Assembly: GCF_000379025.1 (NCBI RefSeq) | Contig: NZ_KB900617.1 | Location: forward strand, 106,504-170,503 | Direction of reading: 5' to 3' | DNA from: Orenia marismortui DSM 5156 | Lineage (GTDB): Bacteria > Bacillota > Halanaerobiia > Halobacteroidales > Halobacteroidaceae | Length of the DNA stretch: 64,000 nt | In this document: positions 28,127 through 36,570 of the stretch, piece after piece | Layout of the letters: each line of letters opens with the position of its first letter | Numbering within the stretch: the stretch's first letter is position 1 | The notes under the pieces: model-generated | Told to the model about the DNA's origin: nothing | Seen by the model: only the letters and a program-made list of their open reading frames with translations | Database searches by the model: none | Translations under genes and position numbers: made by a program

Positions 28127-28155
28127 ATTATATTATGTTTCCGCTTTTTTGTCAA
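28127..28155 (-). promoter_or_regulatory. Consensus sigma-A promoter for the small RNA
   Basis: TTGACA (28155-28150), 17-base spacer, TATAAT (28132-28127): a perfect match. A 12-bp palindrome GTTGATATCAAC (28113-28124) lies over the expected start point and could be an operator. Confidence 0.88.
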
Positions 28156-28205
28156 GTACATTTCTTATTTTTCCCATTGCTAAGATTTTTATTAATTTTA
28201 TATAA

Positions 28206-28378
28206 CTAACTCTATAGATAGAGATTGCGACAGTTTTAGCTGCTGGCTATTGGCTACTAGCCGTTGGCTTAGAGCTTATAAAAATAATACTAATAGCTAG
28301 AGGCTAAAAGCTAGTAGCTAGCGACCAAAATGTCGCTTTATACCTATTAAATTCCATTTCAAACTTTGGATCTATAAA
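28206..28378. repeat. Dispersed hairpin repeat, full copy
   Basis: Left flank CTATAGATAGAGATTGCGACAG, near-palindromic core of GGCTATTGGCTACTAGCC words, then TGTCGCTTTATACC, ATTAAATTCCATTTC and GGATCTATA. GCGACA at the left and TGTCGC at the right form a terminal inverted repeat. Closest relatives are at 9421-9597 and 35327-35473. Confidence 0.8.
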
Positions 28379-28509
28379 AAATAAATTAGCATCAAATTAT
28401 TAGCACCGTAACTAATTAAAGGATCATGAGAATGACATAAATAAGATAGTTTAATAGATAATGGCAAAGTTAATTTGCTTTAACTCTATTTTTTTATATT
28501 ATGCTAGAC

Positions 28510-28536
28510 TAAATTTTTTTGCGATATTAACGATAA
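28510..28536 (+). promoter_or_regulatory. Sigma-D type promoter
   Basis: TAAA, 15 bases, AACGATAA, close to the flagellar sigma consensus TAAA-N15-GCCGATAA, about 50 bases upstream of the gene at 28586. The box is shared with the promoter at 20211. Confidence 0.6.
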
Positions 28537-28585
28537 TATTAGTAGATATAGTTTGAATATAGTATTTGTAAAAGGAGGGGTTAAT

Positions 28586-29173
28586 ATGTTTGAAAGTAAT
28601 AAAGTTGTTCCAGTTAGGCCTGTAAGTAGAATTAAAAAGATAAATTCTAAAAAATCCAAACATAATCAAAATGAAAAGAAAAAGTCAAAACACAAAAAAA
28701 ATCAAAAAGATTTTATTGATATATCTATAAATCATCATCACAATAAGAAAAATCAACAATCAACATATTCTAATCCCAAAAACAATCCAAATAATAACCT
28801 AAACTCTATAGAAAAAATATCAAATGAACTCTTAACCTTCTTGAAGCTTATGTATGAAATTTATAAAGAAAATCATCATATTGATGATAAATCACTCATA
28901 TTAAATAAATTCTATACTCTAGCTAAAAAAGGAATTAATGCTGGATATGAAGAGATATCTAATAATCTACCTTACAATCAAAAAAGTTTAATTAAAACAA
29001 CTTCTAATCAATCATTAGCTAGATTAACAGCTTGGTTTAATGAACACAATATAGAAATTACAGAAGTTAATATATCTGATGCAATCTCTAAAAAAACCAG
29101 AAATCAAATCAAAAAAATGACCAGTAAAATATTTATAGAAGAAATTAAGAATATAAATAATAAAAGTAATTAA
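28586..29173 (+). CDS. Uncharacterised Lys/Asn-rich protein, probably motility-linked
   Basis: 195 residues, no signal peptide. It opens with MFESNKVVPVRPVSRIKK, a short conserved-looking motif; residues 20-85 are a low-complexity Lys/Asn/His/Gln stretch, and the C-terminal 110 residues look helical and folded. I do not recognise the family. The ATG at 28586 follows AAAGGAGGGG; the longer frame adds 11 residues before it. The sigma-D-like promoter suggests expression with flagellar or chemotaxis genes (inference). Ends at the bidirectional terminator shared with adhE. Confidence 0.65.
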   Translation: MFESNKVVPVRPVSRIKKINSKKSKHNQNEKKKSKHKKNQKDFIDISINHHHNKKNQQSTYSNPKNNPNNNLNSIEKISNELLTFLKLMYEIYKENHHIDDKSLILNKFYTLAKKGINAGYEEISNNLPYNQKSLIKTTSNQSLARLTAWFNEHNIEITEVNISDAISKKTRNQIKKMTSKIFIEEIKNINNKSN

Positions 29174-29218
29174 TTTTAAAACTTAAATATTAAGACCTAA
29201 AATATTTAAATTAGATAT

Positions 29219-29249
29219 AAAAAACGACCAGCTCAGCTGGTCGTTTTTT
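29219..29249. terminator. Bidirectional terminator
   Basis: GACCAGCT and AGCTGGTC arms with A6 on one side and T7 on the other, between the convergent gene at 28586 and adhE. Confidence 0.92.
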
Positions 29250-29258
29250 TATATTAAC

Positions 29259-31907
29259 TTACTCATCATCATTTTCAGTATTTTCTTTATCTTCATTAAC
29301 TTCAACAGTTTCAACTTTTTCACCATTGAAAGCATTGATATAAAGTCCTTTAATCTCACTAATTAATGGGTATCTTGGGTTAGCACCTGTACACTGATCA
29401 TCAAAGGCTAACTCTGACATCTCATCTAATTCAGAATAGAAGTTACTTTCGCTAACTCCTGCTTCCTCAATAGTAGCTGGAATATCAATCTCAGCTTTAA
29501 GTTCATTAATAGCTTCAATTAATAATTGTACTTTTTCATCTTCACTATTTCCACCTAATCCTAAGTGGTCAGCAATCTTAGCATAATTTGTCTTAGCTAA
29601 TGGGTACTTATATTGTGGGAATGCAGTCTGTTTAACTGGTACATCACTAGCATTGTATTCAATTACTTCATTAATTAATAATGCATTTGCTAAACCATGT
29701 GGAATATGGAAAGTAGACCCTAATTTATGTGCCATAGAATGACAAATTCCTAAGAATGCATTGGCAAAGGCCATACCTGCTGTAGTAGCAGCATAATGCA
29801 TCTTCTCTTTAGCTTTTCTATCCTCTGCTCCATTCTTATAAGAACTAGGTAGATATTTGAATACTAACCTAATAGCTTCTAAAGCTAATCCTTTAGTATA
29901 CTCATTAGAGAATACAGATACATAAGCTTCGATTGCATGTACTAATGCATCAATACCAGAGTAAGCTGTTAATTTAGCTGGCATAGATAATACTAAGTCA
30001 GGATCAACAATTGCCATATCTGGAGTTAACTCATAATCAGCAATTGGATATTTAATACCAGTATTTTGGTCTGTAACAACAGCAAATGGTGTTACCTCTG
30101 ATCCAGTTCCTGAAGTTGTTGGAACAGCTACAAAGTAAGCTTTCTGTCCTAACTCTGGGAATTTATAAATTCTTTTTCTAATATCCATAAAGGTCATAGA
30201 TAACTCTTTAAACTCTGCTTCTGGGTGTTCATACATTAACCACATAATCTTAGCAGCATCCATTGGAGAACCTCCACCAAGAGCAATAATTACATCTGGC
30301 TCAAAAGAATCCATTAACTTAACTGCTTTCTCAACTGTAGCTAAAGTTGGATCTGGTTCTACATCTGCAAATACTCTATAGTCTACACCAATTTTATCTA
30401 ATTCACTAGTAATTCTTTCTGTATAACCTAAATCATCTAATGCTTTATCAGTTACGATAAATGCTTTCTTTTTACCTTCTAATTCCTGTAATGCAATTGG
30501 TAATGCGCCATATTTAAAGTAAATCTTTTCTGGTACTCTAAACCATAACATATTCTCTTTTCTTTCTGCAATTGTTTTTACATTCATAAGATGTTTAACC
30601 CCCACGTTTTCACTTACTGAGTTACCTCCCCAAGATCCGCAACCAAGAGTTAGAGAAGGACTCAATTTGAAGTTATAGATATCACCAATAGCACCCTGAG
30701 AAGTTGGCATATTCACTAAAATTCTTCCTGTCTTCATCTTAGAACCAAAGTAATCTTTTCTATCACTATTGATTTGATCTGTATAAAGAACTGAAGTATG
30801 TCCGTATCCACCGAATTTAACTAATTCTACAGCATTATCAACAGCTGCTTTGAAGTCCTTTACTTTATACATAGCTAATGTTGGTGATAGTTTTTCATAA
30901 GAGAATGGCTCTCCTTCACCAACCTCATCTACTTCTGCAATTAATACTTTAGTCTCTTTTGGAACAGTTACCCCTGCTAATTCAGCGATCTTATAAGCAG
31001 GTTGACCAACGATTTGAGCATTAACGTGTCCATCAACAATGATCACCTTTTCAACTTTTGCTCTTTCTTCAGCAGTTAAAATATGAGCTCCACGATCGAT
31101 AAACTCTTGTCTTACCTCAGCATAAACATCCTCTACAACACTTACTGATTGCTCAGAAGCACAGATAACACCATTATCAAAGGTCTTACTCATTAAGATT
31201 GAACTAACTGCCATCTTAATATGTGCTGTTTCATCAATAATTGCTGGAGTATTTCCTGCACCTACTCCAACTGCAGGTTTTCCAGAAGAATAAGCTGCTT
31301 TTACCATTCCTGGCCCACCAGTAGCTAAGATCATACTAATATCATCATGCTTCATTAATAATTGAGATAATTCAATTGATGGCTCATCAATCCATCCAAT
31401 AATATGATCTGGAGCTCCTGCTTCAACCGCTGCTTCTAAAACAGTTTTAGCTGCTTCAATCGTACATCTTTTAGCTCTTGGATGTGGTGAAAAGATAATT
31501 GCATTTCTAGTTTTTAAAGAAATTAAAGACTTAAATATTGCAGTAGAAGTAGGGTTTGTTGTTGGCACAATCCCTGCTAAAATACCAATCGGTTCTGCTA
31601 ACTTCTTTGTTCCATAAGCAGCATCTTCTTCAAGTATTCCACAAGTCTTCTCATCTCTATATTTATTGTAGATAAACTCTGATGAAAAGTGATTCTTAAT
31701 TACTTTATCTTCAACTATTCCCATTCCAGTATCTGCAACAGCCATCTTAGCTAATTTAATTCTCTTATCATTAGCTGCTATAGCTGCTCTTCTAAAAATT
31801 TCATCTACTTGTTCTTGTGAATATGTAGCATACTCTGCTTGAGCTTCCTTTACCTTTTGAATCAATGCTTCAAATTCTTCAGCATTAGTTACTTTCATAA
31901 TTCCCAT
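29259..31907 (-). CDS. adhE: Bifunctional acetaldehyde-CoA/alcohol dehydrogenase (copy 1)
   Basis: Reduces acetyl-CoA to acetaldehyde and then ethanol, using NADH. 882 residues. The N-terminal aldehyde dehydrogenase (1-440) has its catalytic Cys in FDNGVICASEQS; the C-terminal iron-dependent alcohol dehydrogenase (450-870) has GGGSPMDAAK and HSMAHKLGSTFHIPHG, with metal-binding His residues. The ATG at 31907 follows AAGGGGG by 8 bases. The tail is acidic (ENTENDDE). A paralogue lies directly upstream; this copy has a Rex-like operator. Confidence 0.97.
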   Translation of the reverse strand: MGIMKVTNAEEFEALIQKVKEAQAEYATYSQEQVDEIFRRAAIAANDKRIKLAKMAVADTGMGIVEDKVIKNHFSSEFIYNKYRDEKTCGILEEDAAYGTKKLAEPIGILAGIVPTTNPTSTAIFKSLISLKTRNAIIFSPHPRAKRCTIEAAKTVLEAAVEAGAPDHIIGWIDEPSIELSQLLMKHDDISMILATGGPGMVKAAYSSGKPAVGVGAGNTPAIIDETAHIKMAVSSILMSKTFDNGVICASEQSVSVVEDVYAEVRQEFIDRGAHILTAEERAKVEKVIIVDGHVNAQIVGQPAYKIAELAGVTVPKETKVLIAEVDEVGEGEPFSYEKLSPTLAMYKVKDFKAAVDNAVELVKFGGYGHTSVLYTDQINSDRKDYFGSKMKTGRILVNMPTSQGAIGDIYNFKLSPSLTLGCGSWGGNSVSENVGVKHLMNVKTIAERKENMLWFRVPEKIYFKYGALPIALQELEGKKKAFIVTDKALDDLGYTERITSELDKIGVDYRVFADVEPDPTLATVEKAVKLMDSFEPDVIIALGGGSPMDAAKIMWLMYEHPEAEFKELSMTFMDIRKRIYKFPELGQKAYFVAVPTTSGTGSEVTPFAVVTDQNTGIKYPIADYELTPDMAIVDPDLVLSMPAKLTAYSGIDALVHAIEAYVSVFSNEYTKGLALEAIRLVFKYLPSSYKNGAEDRKAKEKMHYAATTAGMAFANAFLGICHSMAHKLGSTFHIPHGLANALLINEVIEYNASDVPVKQTAFPQYKYPLAKTNYAKIADHLGLGGNSEDEKVQLLIEAINELKAEIDIPATIEEAGVSESNFYSELDEMSELAFDDQCTGANPRYPLISEIKGLYINAFNGEKVETVEVNEDKENTENDDE

Positions 31908-31978
31908 TTTCCAGTCCCCCTTTTGTTTTAACACTACACTGTGTCAATAATTAATAACCGTTAAAATATTAATACACC

Positions 31979-32013
31979 TTGTGAAATTATTAACTATTGT
32001 TCTTATAGTACAA
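31979..32013 (-). promoter_or_regulatory. Rex-like redox operator upstream of adhE copy 1
   Basis: TTGTGAAATTATTAACTA (31979-31996) matches the Firmicute Rex consensus TTGTTAA-N4-TTAACAA at 12 of 14 fixed positions. It is followed at once by TTGTTCTTATAGTACAA (31997-32013), a second TTGT/ACAA inverted pair. Rex represses adhE genes in clostridia and lets go when NADH is high. Confidence 0.6.
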
Positions 32014-32391
32014 TATTTCCTCTTCGCTTGATAAAACTATATCAAATCAAATTGTTTCTTTCAACCCTATTATAAGCAGATAAAAGACGATAATTGTCGA
32101 TAAATATGGTTTATCTTTATAATAGTGAACATAACTAACATTAGCTACATTTATTTGCGTTATATAATTATCAAAGTTATAATAGATTCCTAAAAAAGCT
32201 TTATATTGTGGATTTACAACAAACTACAGCCCTATATATTGTATTTGAACTCCATTGCTAAAAAAATAATTTTAAGATTTTTAATCAAATTACTCAGCTT
32301 AAAGTTTCACCTTTGTTAAATATTAATCAATGAGTTTGAAGACTTTTATTCTCTAATTAAATATCTAATTTAAAATCAGTAACTTTAAAAT
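32014..32391. other. Rest of the intergenic region between the adhE genes
   Basis: AT-rich leader and promoter region of copy 1. A TATAAT box (GCTTATAATAGGG on the minus strand, near 32070) is visible without a good -35. An inverted pair CGATAATTGTCG lies near 32088-32099. No gene seen. Confidence 0.4.
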
Positions 32392-32423
32392 TATAAAAAG
32401 GTCAGCATTAATGCTGACCTTTT
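32392..32423 (-). terminator. Terminator of adhE copy 2
   Basis: Perfect palindrome AAAAGGTCAGCATT and its complement (32396-32423), followed on the minus strand by T5, 17 bases after the stop codon. Confidence 0.92.
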
Positions 32424-32439
32424 AGATATCTAAAAGTGA

Positions 32440-35034
32440 TTAAATTTCACCTTTAAAGGCTTTAGTATATAAACCTTTAATTTCATCAATTAAAGGATAA
32501 CGAGGATTAGCTCCTGTACATTGATCATCAAAAGCTAATTCTGCCATCTTGTCTAATTTTTTATAGAAATTGCTTTCACTGACTCCTGCTTCTTCAATGG
32601 TCATTGGCATATCAATTTCTCTTCTGAGCTTATTAATTTCTTTGATTAATAAGTCAACCTTTTGGTCATCACTATTACCACCAAGTTGTAAATGCTCCGC
32701 AATCTTAGCATATCTTCGCTTAGATAGTGGATATTTATATTGTGGGAAAGAGGCCTGTTTTATTGGCACATCAGTAGCATTATATTTAATAATAGGTGTA
32801 ATTAATAGTCCATTAGCTAATCCATGAGGCAGATCAAAGGTAGAACCTAATTTATGGGCCATAGAGTGACAAATTCCCAAGAAAGCATTAGCAAAGGCCA
32901 TACCTGCAGTCGTTGCTGCATAATGCATCTTCTCTTTTGCTTTCCTATCTTCTGAACCATTCTTGTAAGAACGTGGTAAATACTTGAATACTAAACGAAT
33001 TGCCTCTAATGCCAATCCTTTAGTATATTCATTAGACAATACTGAAACATAGGCTTCAATTGCATGAACTAAAGCATCAAATCCAGAGTAAGCAGCTAAT
33101 TTTGGTGGCATAGATAATACTAAGTCTGGATCTACAATTGCCATATCTGGTGTTAACTCATAGTCAGCAATTGGATACTTAATTCCTGTCTTATCATCGG
33201 TTACTACTGCAAAAGGAGTTACCTCTGAACCTGTTCCTGAAGTTGTAGGAATAGCTACAAAACACGCCTTCTTTCCTAGCTTAGGGAATTGATAAATTCT
33301 CTTTCTAATATCCATAAAGGTCATTGATAATTCTTTAAACTCTGCTTCTGGATGTTCATACTTTAACCACATAATCTTGGCTGCATCCATTGGTGATCCT
33401 CCACCAAGTGCAATAATAATATCAGGTCCAAAGTTTCTCATCTGCTTTACAGCTTTCTCCACTGTAGTAATCGAAGGATCTGGTTCAACATCAGAGAAGA
33501 CCTTATGATCAATACCCATCTCATCTAGTTCATCAATAATCTTATCGGCATATCCAAGGTCATAGAGTGGTTTATCAGTAACAATGAAGGCTCTTTTCTT
33601 ATGCTCTAACTCACTCATTGCTGTAGGTAAAGAACCATATTTAAAGTAGATCTTTTCTGGTACCCTAAACCATAGCATGTTTTCTTTTCTTTCAGCGATA
33701 GTCTTAATATTAAGCAAATGTCTAACCCCCACATTCTCACTAACTGAATTTCCTCCCCAAGAACCACAACCTAAGGTTAGAGAAGGATCTAGTTTAAAGT
33801 TATAAATATCCCCGATCGCTCCTTGAGAAGCAGGCATATTGATTAAACATCTTCCCGTTTTCATCTTGGAACCAAAATAATCTATTCTTCCTTGGTTAAT
33901 TAATTCAGTATAAAGTACTGAAGTATGCCCAATTCCGCCAAAACGAACTAACTCTACAGCTATATCTACAGCATCAGCAAATTTATTAGCTCTATACATT
34001 GCTAAGGTTGGAGATAACTTTTCATAAGAGAAGGGTTCCGCTTCTCCTATCTTTTCAACCTCGGCTATAAGTACCTTAGTACTTTCAGGCACTTCTAAAC
34101 CTGCCAACTCAGCTATCTGATAAGCTGGTTTTCCAACAATTTGGGGGTTAACATGTCCATCCACTATTACTACCTCGCCTACCTGTTTCTTCTCTTCTGG
34201 TGAAAGTATATAGGCTCCTCTTTCAGAAAATTCCTTCTTAACATCTTCATATACCTCATCAACAACTACAACTGACTGTTCTGAAGCACAGATTACACCA
34301 TTATCAAAAGTCTTACTCATTAGAATAGAACTAACTGCCATCTTAAGATGACAAGTCTCATCAACAACCACAGGAGTATTCCCTGATCCTACCCCAATTG
34401 CTGGCTTACCAGAAGAATAAGCTGCTTTTACCATTCCTGGTCCACCAGTAGCTAAGATCATGCTAATATACTTGTGGCGCATTAGGGTCTGGGACATCTC
34501 AATAGATGGTTCATCTATCCATCCAATAATTCCTTCTGGAGCTCCTGCTTTCACAGCTGCTTCTAAGACAATTCTAGCAGCTTCAGTAGTACACCTTTTT
34601 GCTCTAGGATGAGGAGAGAAGATAATTGCATTTCTAGTCTTCAAAGCAATCAATGATTTAAAAATTGTAGTTGAAGTTGGATTGGTTACAGGTACAATAC
34701 CAGCTAATACTCCCACAGGCTCAGCTATCTTTTTTAAGCCAAAAGAAGTATCATGCTCAACAATCCCACAGGTCTTATCATCTTTATATTTATTATAGAT
34801 AAATTCTGCTGAAAAATGATTTTTGATTACCTTATCTTCTACAATTCCCATTCCAGTATCTTCAACGGCTAACTTAGCTAAAGATATTCGATTATCATTA
34901 GCTGCAATAGCTGCTCTTCTAAAAATTTCATCTACTTTCTTTTGAGAATATGTAGCATACTCTCTTTGGGCAGATTTAACCCTCTCTATTAACTCTTCTA
35001 ACTCTTCTTTATTAGTAACTCTCATAATTTCCAT
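32440..35034 (-). CDS. adhE: Bifunctional acetaldehyde-CoA/alcohol dehydrogenase (copy 2)
   Basis: 864 residues with the same two-domain layout and active-site motifs as copy 1 (FDNGVICASEQS; GGGSPMDAAK; HSMAHKLGSTFDLPHG). The two proteins are clearly close paralogues, probably an old tandem duplication. It lacks the acidic tail of copy 1. The ATG at 35034 follows AAGGGAGGG, 11 bases away; the longer frame adds 23 residues with no support. It has its own terminator and a different upstream region, so the copies are separately controlled. Confidence 0.96.
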   Translation of the reverse strand: MEIMRVTNKEELEELIERVKSAQREYATYSQKKVDEIFRRAAIAANDNRISLAKLAVEDTGMGIVEDKVIKNHFSAEFIYNKYKDDKTCGIVEHDTSFGLKKIAEPVGVLAGIVPVTNPTSTTIFKSLIALKTRNAIIFSPHPRAKRCTTEAARIVLEAAVKAGAPEGIIGWIDEPSIEMSQTLMRHKYISMILATGGPGMVKAAYSSGKPAIGVGSGNTPVVVDETCHLKMAVSSILMSKTFDNGVICASEQSVVVVDEVYEDVKKEFSERGAYILSPEEKKQVGEVVIVDGHVNPQIVGKPAYQIAELAGLEVPESTKVLIAEVEKIGEAEPFSYEKLSPTLAMYRANKFADAVDIAVELVRFGGIGHTSVLYTELINQGRIDYFGSKMKTGRCLINMPASQGAIGDIYNFKLDPSLTLGCGSWGGNSVSENVGVRHLLNIKTIAERKENMLWFRVPEKIYFKYGSLPTAMSELEHKKRAFIVTDKPLYDLGYADKIIDELDEMGIDHKVFSDVEPDPSITTVEKAVKQMRNFGPDIIIALGGGSPMDAAKIMWLKYEHPEAEFKELSMTFMDIRKRIYQFPKLGKKACFVAIPTTSGTGSEVTPFAVVTDDKTGIKYPIADYELTPDMAIVDPDLVLSMPPKLAAYSGFDALVHAIEAYVSVLSNEYTKGLALEAIRLVFKYLPRSYKNGSEDRKAKEKMHYAATTAGMAFANAFLGICHSMAHKLGSTFDLPHGLANGLLITPIIKYNATDVPIKQASFPQYKYPLSKRRYAKIAEHLQLGGNSDDQKVDLLIKEINKLRREIDMPMTIEEAGVSESNFYKKLDKMAELAFDDQCTGANPRYPLIDEIKGLYTKAFKGEI

Positions 35035-35063
35035 ATCTAAATCGACCCTCCCTTTGCTATAAT

Positions 35064-35084
35064 AATACATATAAACAATTGTTA
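35064..35084 (-). promoter_or_regulatory. Possible operator before adhE copy 2
   Basis: TATAACAATTGTTTATA is nearly palindromic around CAATTG and lies between the likely promoter boxes. It holds TTGT/ACAA half sites in an everted arrangement, so it is not a standard Rex site. Confidence 0.3.
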
Positions 35085-35200
35085 TAAAGTCATAATAAAT
35101 CACCTATCACTTCTATATTTTGCAAATTAGTAAATATAAATTCATACTAAAATAAATAATTTTGAAATTACTAAACTAACTCTAATAAAAACTATGTTAA

Positions 35201-35239
35201 AAAATAAAAATCCAAGCCTATAAAATAAGCTTAGATTTT
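35201..35239 (-). terminator. Terminator-like hairpin downstream of the L,D-transpeptidase
   Basis: 15-base arms AAAATCTAAGCTTAT with two G-U-type mismatches, followed by T5ATTTTTT on the minus strand. It lies about 240 bases after the transpeptidase stop, with a repeat in between. Confidence 0.65.
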
Positions 35240-35326
35240 ATTTGAATTATCTTTTAGACTTTATAATATTATTGATCTTAAACTTTAAATAAAGATATTT
35301 AAATCTAGAGTAAAGGCTTAATATGT

Positions 35327-35473
35327 GGTTATAGATAGATAAAGCGACAGTTTCGGAGTTAGGCGTTAGGAAATGGGAGGTAGGAAGACCTTACTATCCC
35401 CTATAACCTAACTCCTATCACCTAAAAATGTCTCTTTATACCCATTAAGTTCAACTTTAAACTTACAGAAATA
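35327..35473. repeat. Dispersed hairpin repeat with a different core
   Basis: The flanks match the 28.2-kb copy (GATAGATAAAGCGACAG at left; TGTCTCTTTATACC, CATTAAGTTCAACTTTAAAC at right). The core is unrelated: GGAGTTAGGCGTTAGG pairs with CCTAACTCC words instead of the TAGC words. Confidence 0.75.
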
Positions 35474-35481
35474 TAATAGAC

Positions 35482-36429
35482 TCACTTAATATTTAACAAA
35501 TAAAAAATATTTTCATCTGCAATTAAGTCATCATTAAAACCATATATATATTTTAACTCTCTCATAATTATTTTAGTATCCTCACCAAATCTGCCATCAG
35601 TGCAGTTTGGATCAAAACCAAATTCTCTCAGCTTCTCTTGAAATAATAATACATCTTTTCCTTTATGACCTGGTTTAAGAATTCGATCTATTGTAATAGG
35701 TTCTCTATATCCAACAATCTTTACTATAGTACCAACTTTGACCCATGAATATAACACAGCAACATCTTTATTAAACATTCTAATACATCCATTACTAGAA
35801 GCATAACCTATAGAACCAGGCTTATTTGTACCATGAATTCCATAATTCCCCCAAGGAACACTTAACCTCATCCATTTATCACCAAAAGCACTTTTATCCC
35901 ACATATCTACCTTTTCAATTATCTTAAATTCTCCTACAGGTGATTTAGTCGAGTATTTCCCAACAGCTACTGGAAATTCAGCATACTTCTTATCATCTGA
36001 ATAAACAATTAATCTCTTCTCATAAGTATTAACTAGAATTGATACAATCCCTTGGGGATTACTCTCTTTGCCTCTCAGATTAGAGCCTGCACTTATAGAA
36101 GTTTGACTATGTATAGCCTGACCTAGACTTAACCAAACTTCTGCTGTAACTACACCAGTATCAGATAATTTACTGGCATATTGAAAGTTTCTAACAGCTA
36201 AGTAAGTCTTCCAATCATAATATGAATTTATCTTTCCCCGATAAAAGCCAAGTTGCCTTAATTCCCTTTGTAATTCCCAAACATCACTCCCATATAATAA
36301 TGGTGATTGCAAAGAAAGCTCACGCTCTTGGTGACGATTATAAAAATAATTATCTGGCGCAGATATTAGAACTGGAGAGAAGATAATTAAATTTAAAAGA
36401 AGATACAAAGTTATTAGCCTAACTTTCAT
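35482..36429 (-). CDS. L,D-transpeptidase (YkuD) with two peptidoglycan-binding domains
   Basis: 315 residues. Signal peptide (1-23), peptidoglycan-binding domain (about 45-105), YkuD catalytic domain (about 125-245) with YGIHGTNKPGSIG and the catalytic SNGCIRM, then a second binding domain at the C-terminus. It makes 3-3 cross-links or attaches proteins to peptidoglycan outside the membrane. The start follows AAGGGAG. Single gene, divergent from the secreted protein at 36571. Confidence 0.93.
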   Translation of the reverse strand: MKVRLITLYLLLNLIIFSPVLISAPDNYFYNRHQERELSLQSPLLYGSDVWELQRELRQLGFYRGKINSYYDWKTYLAVRNFQYASKLSDTGVVTAEVWLSLGQAIHSQTSISAGSNLRGKESNPQGIVSILVNTYEKRLIVYSDDKKYAEFPVAVGKYSTKSPVGEFKIIEKVDMWDKSAFGDKWMRLSVPWGNYGIHGTNKPGSIGYASSNGCIRMFNKDVAVLYSWVKVGTIVKIVGYREPITIDRILKPGHKGKDVLLFQEKLREFGFDPNCTDGRFGEDTKIIMRELKYIYGFNDDLIADENIFYLLNIK

Positions 36430-36570
36430 TTTTTAATCTCCCTTAATTTTATAATAGTTTAATATATTTTTATTATTTATTGTCAATAATAATTACTAAC
36501 TATTAAAAAACAAATTAAAAGAATTTTTTTTTGATATCTCCAAAGAATATAATCATAGGGAGGGATAACT

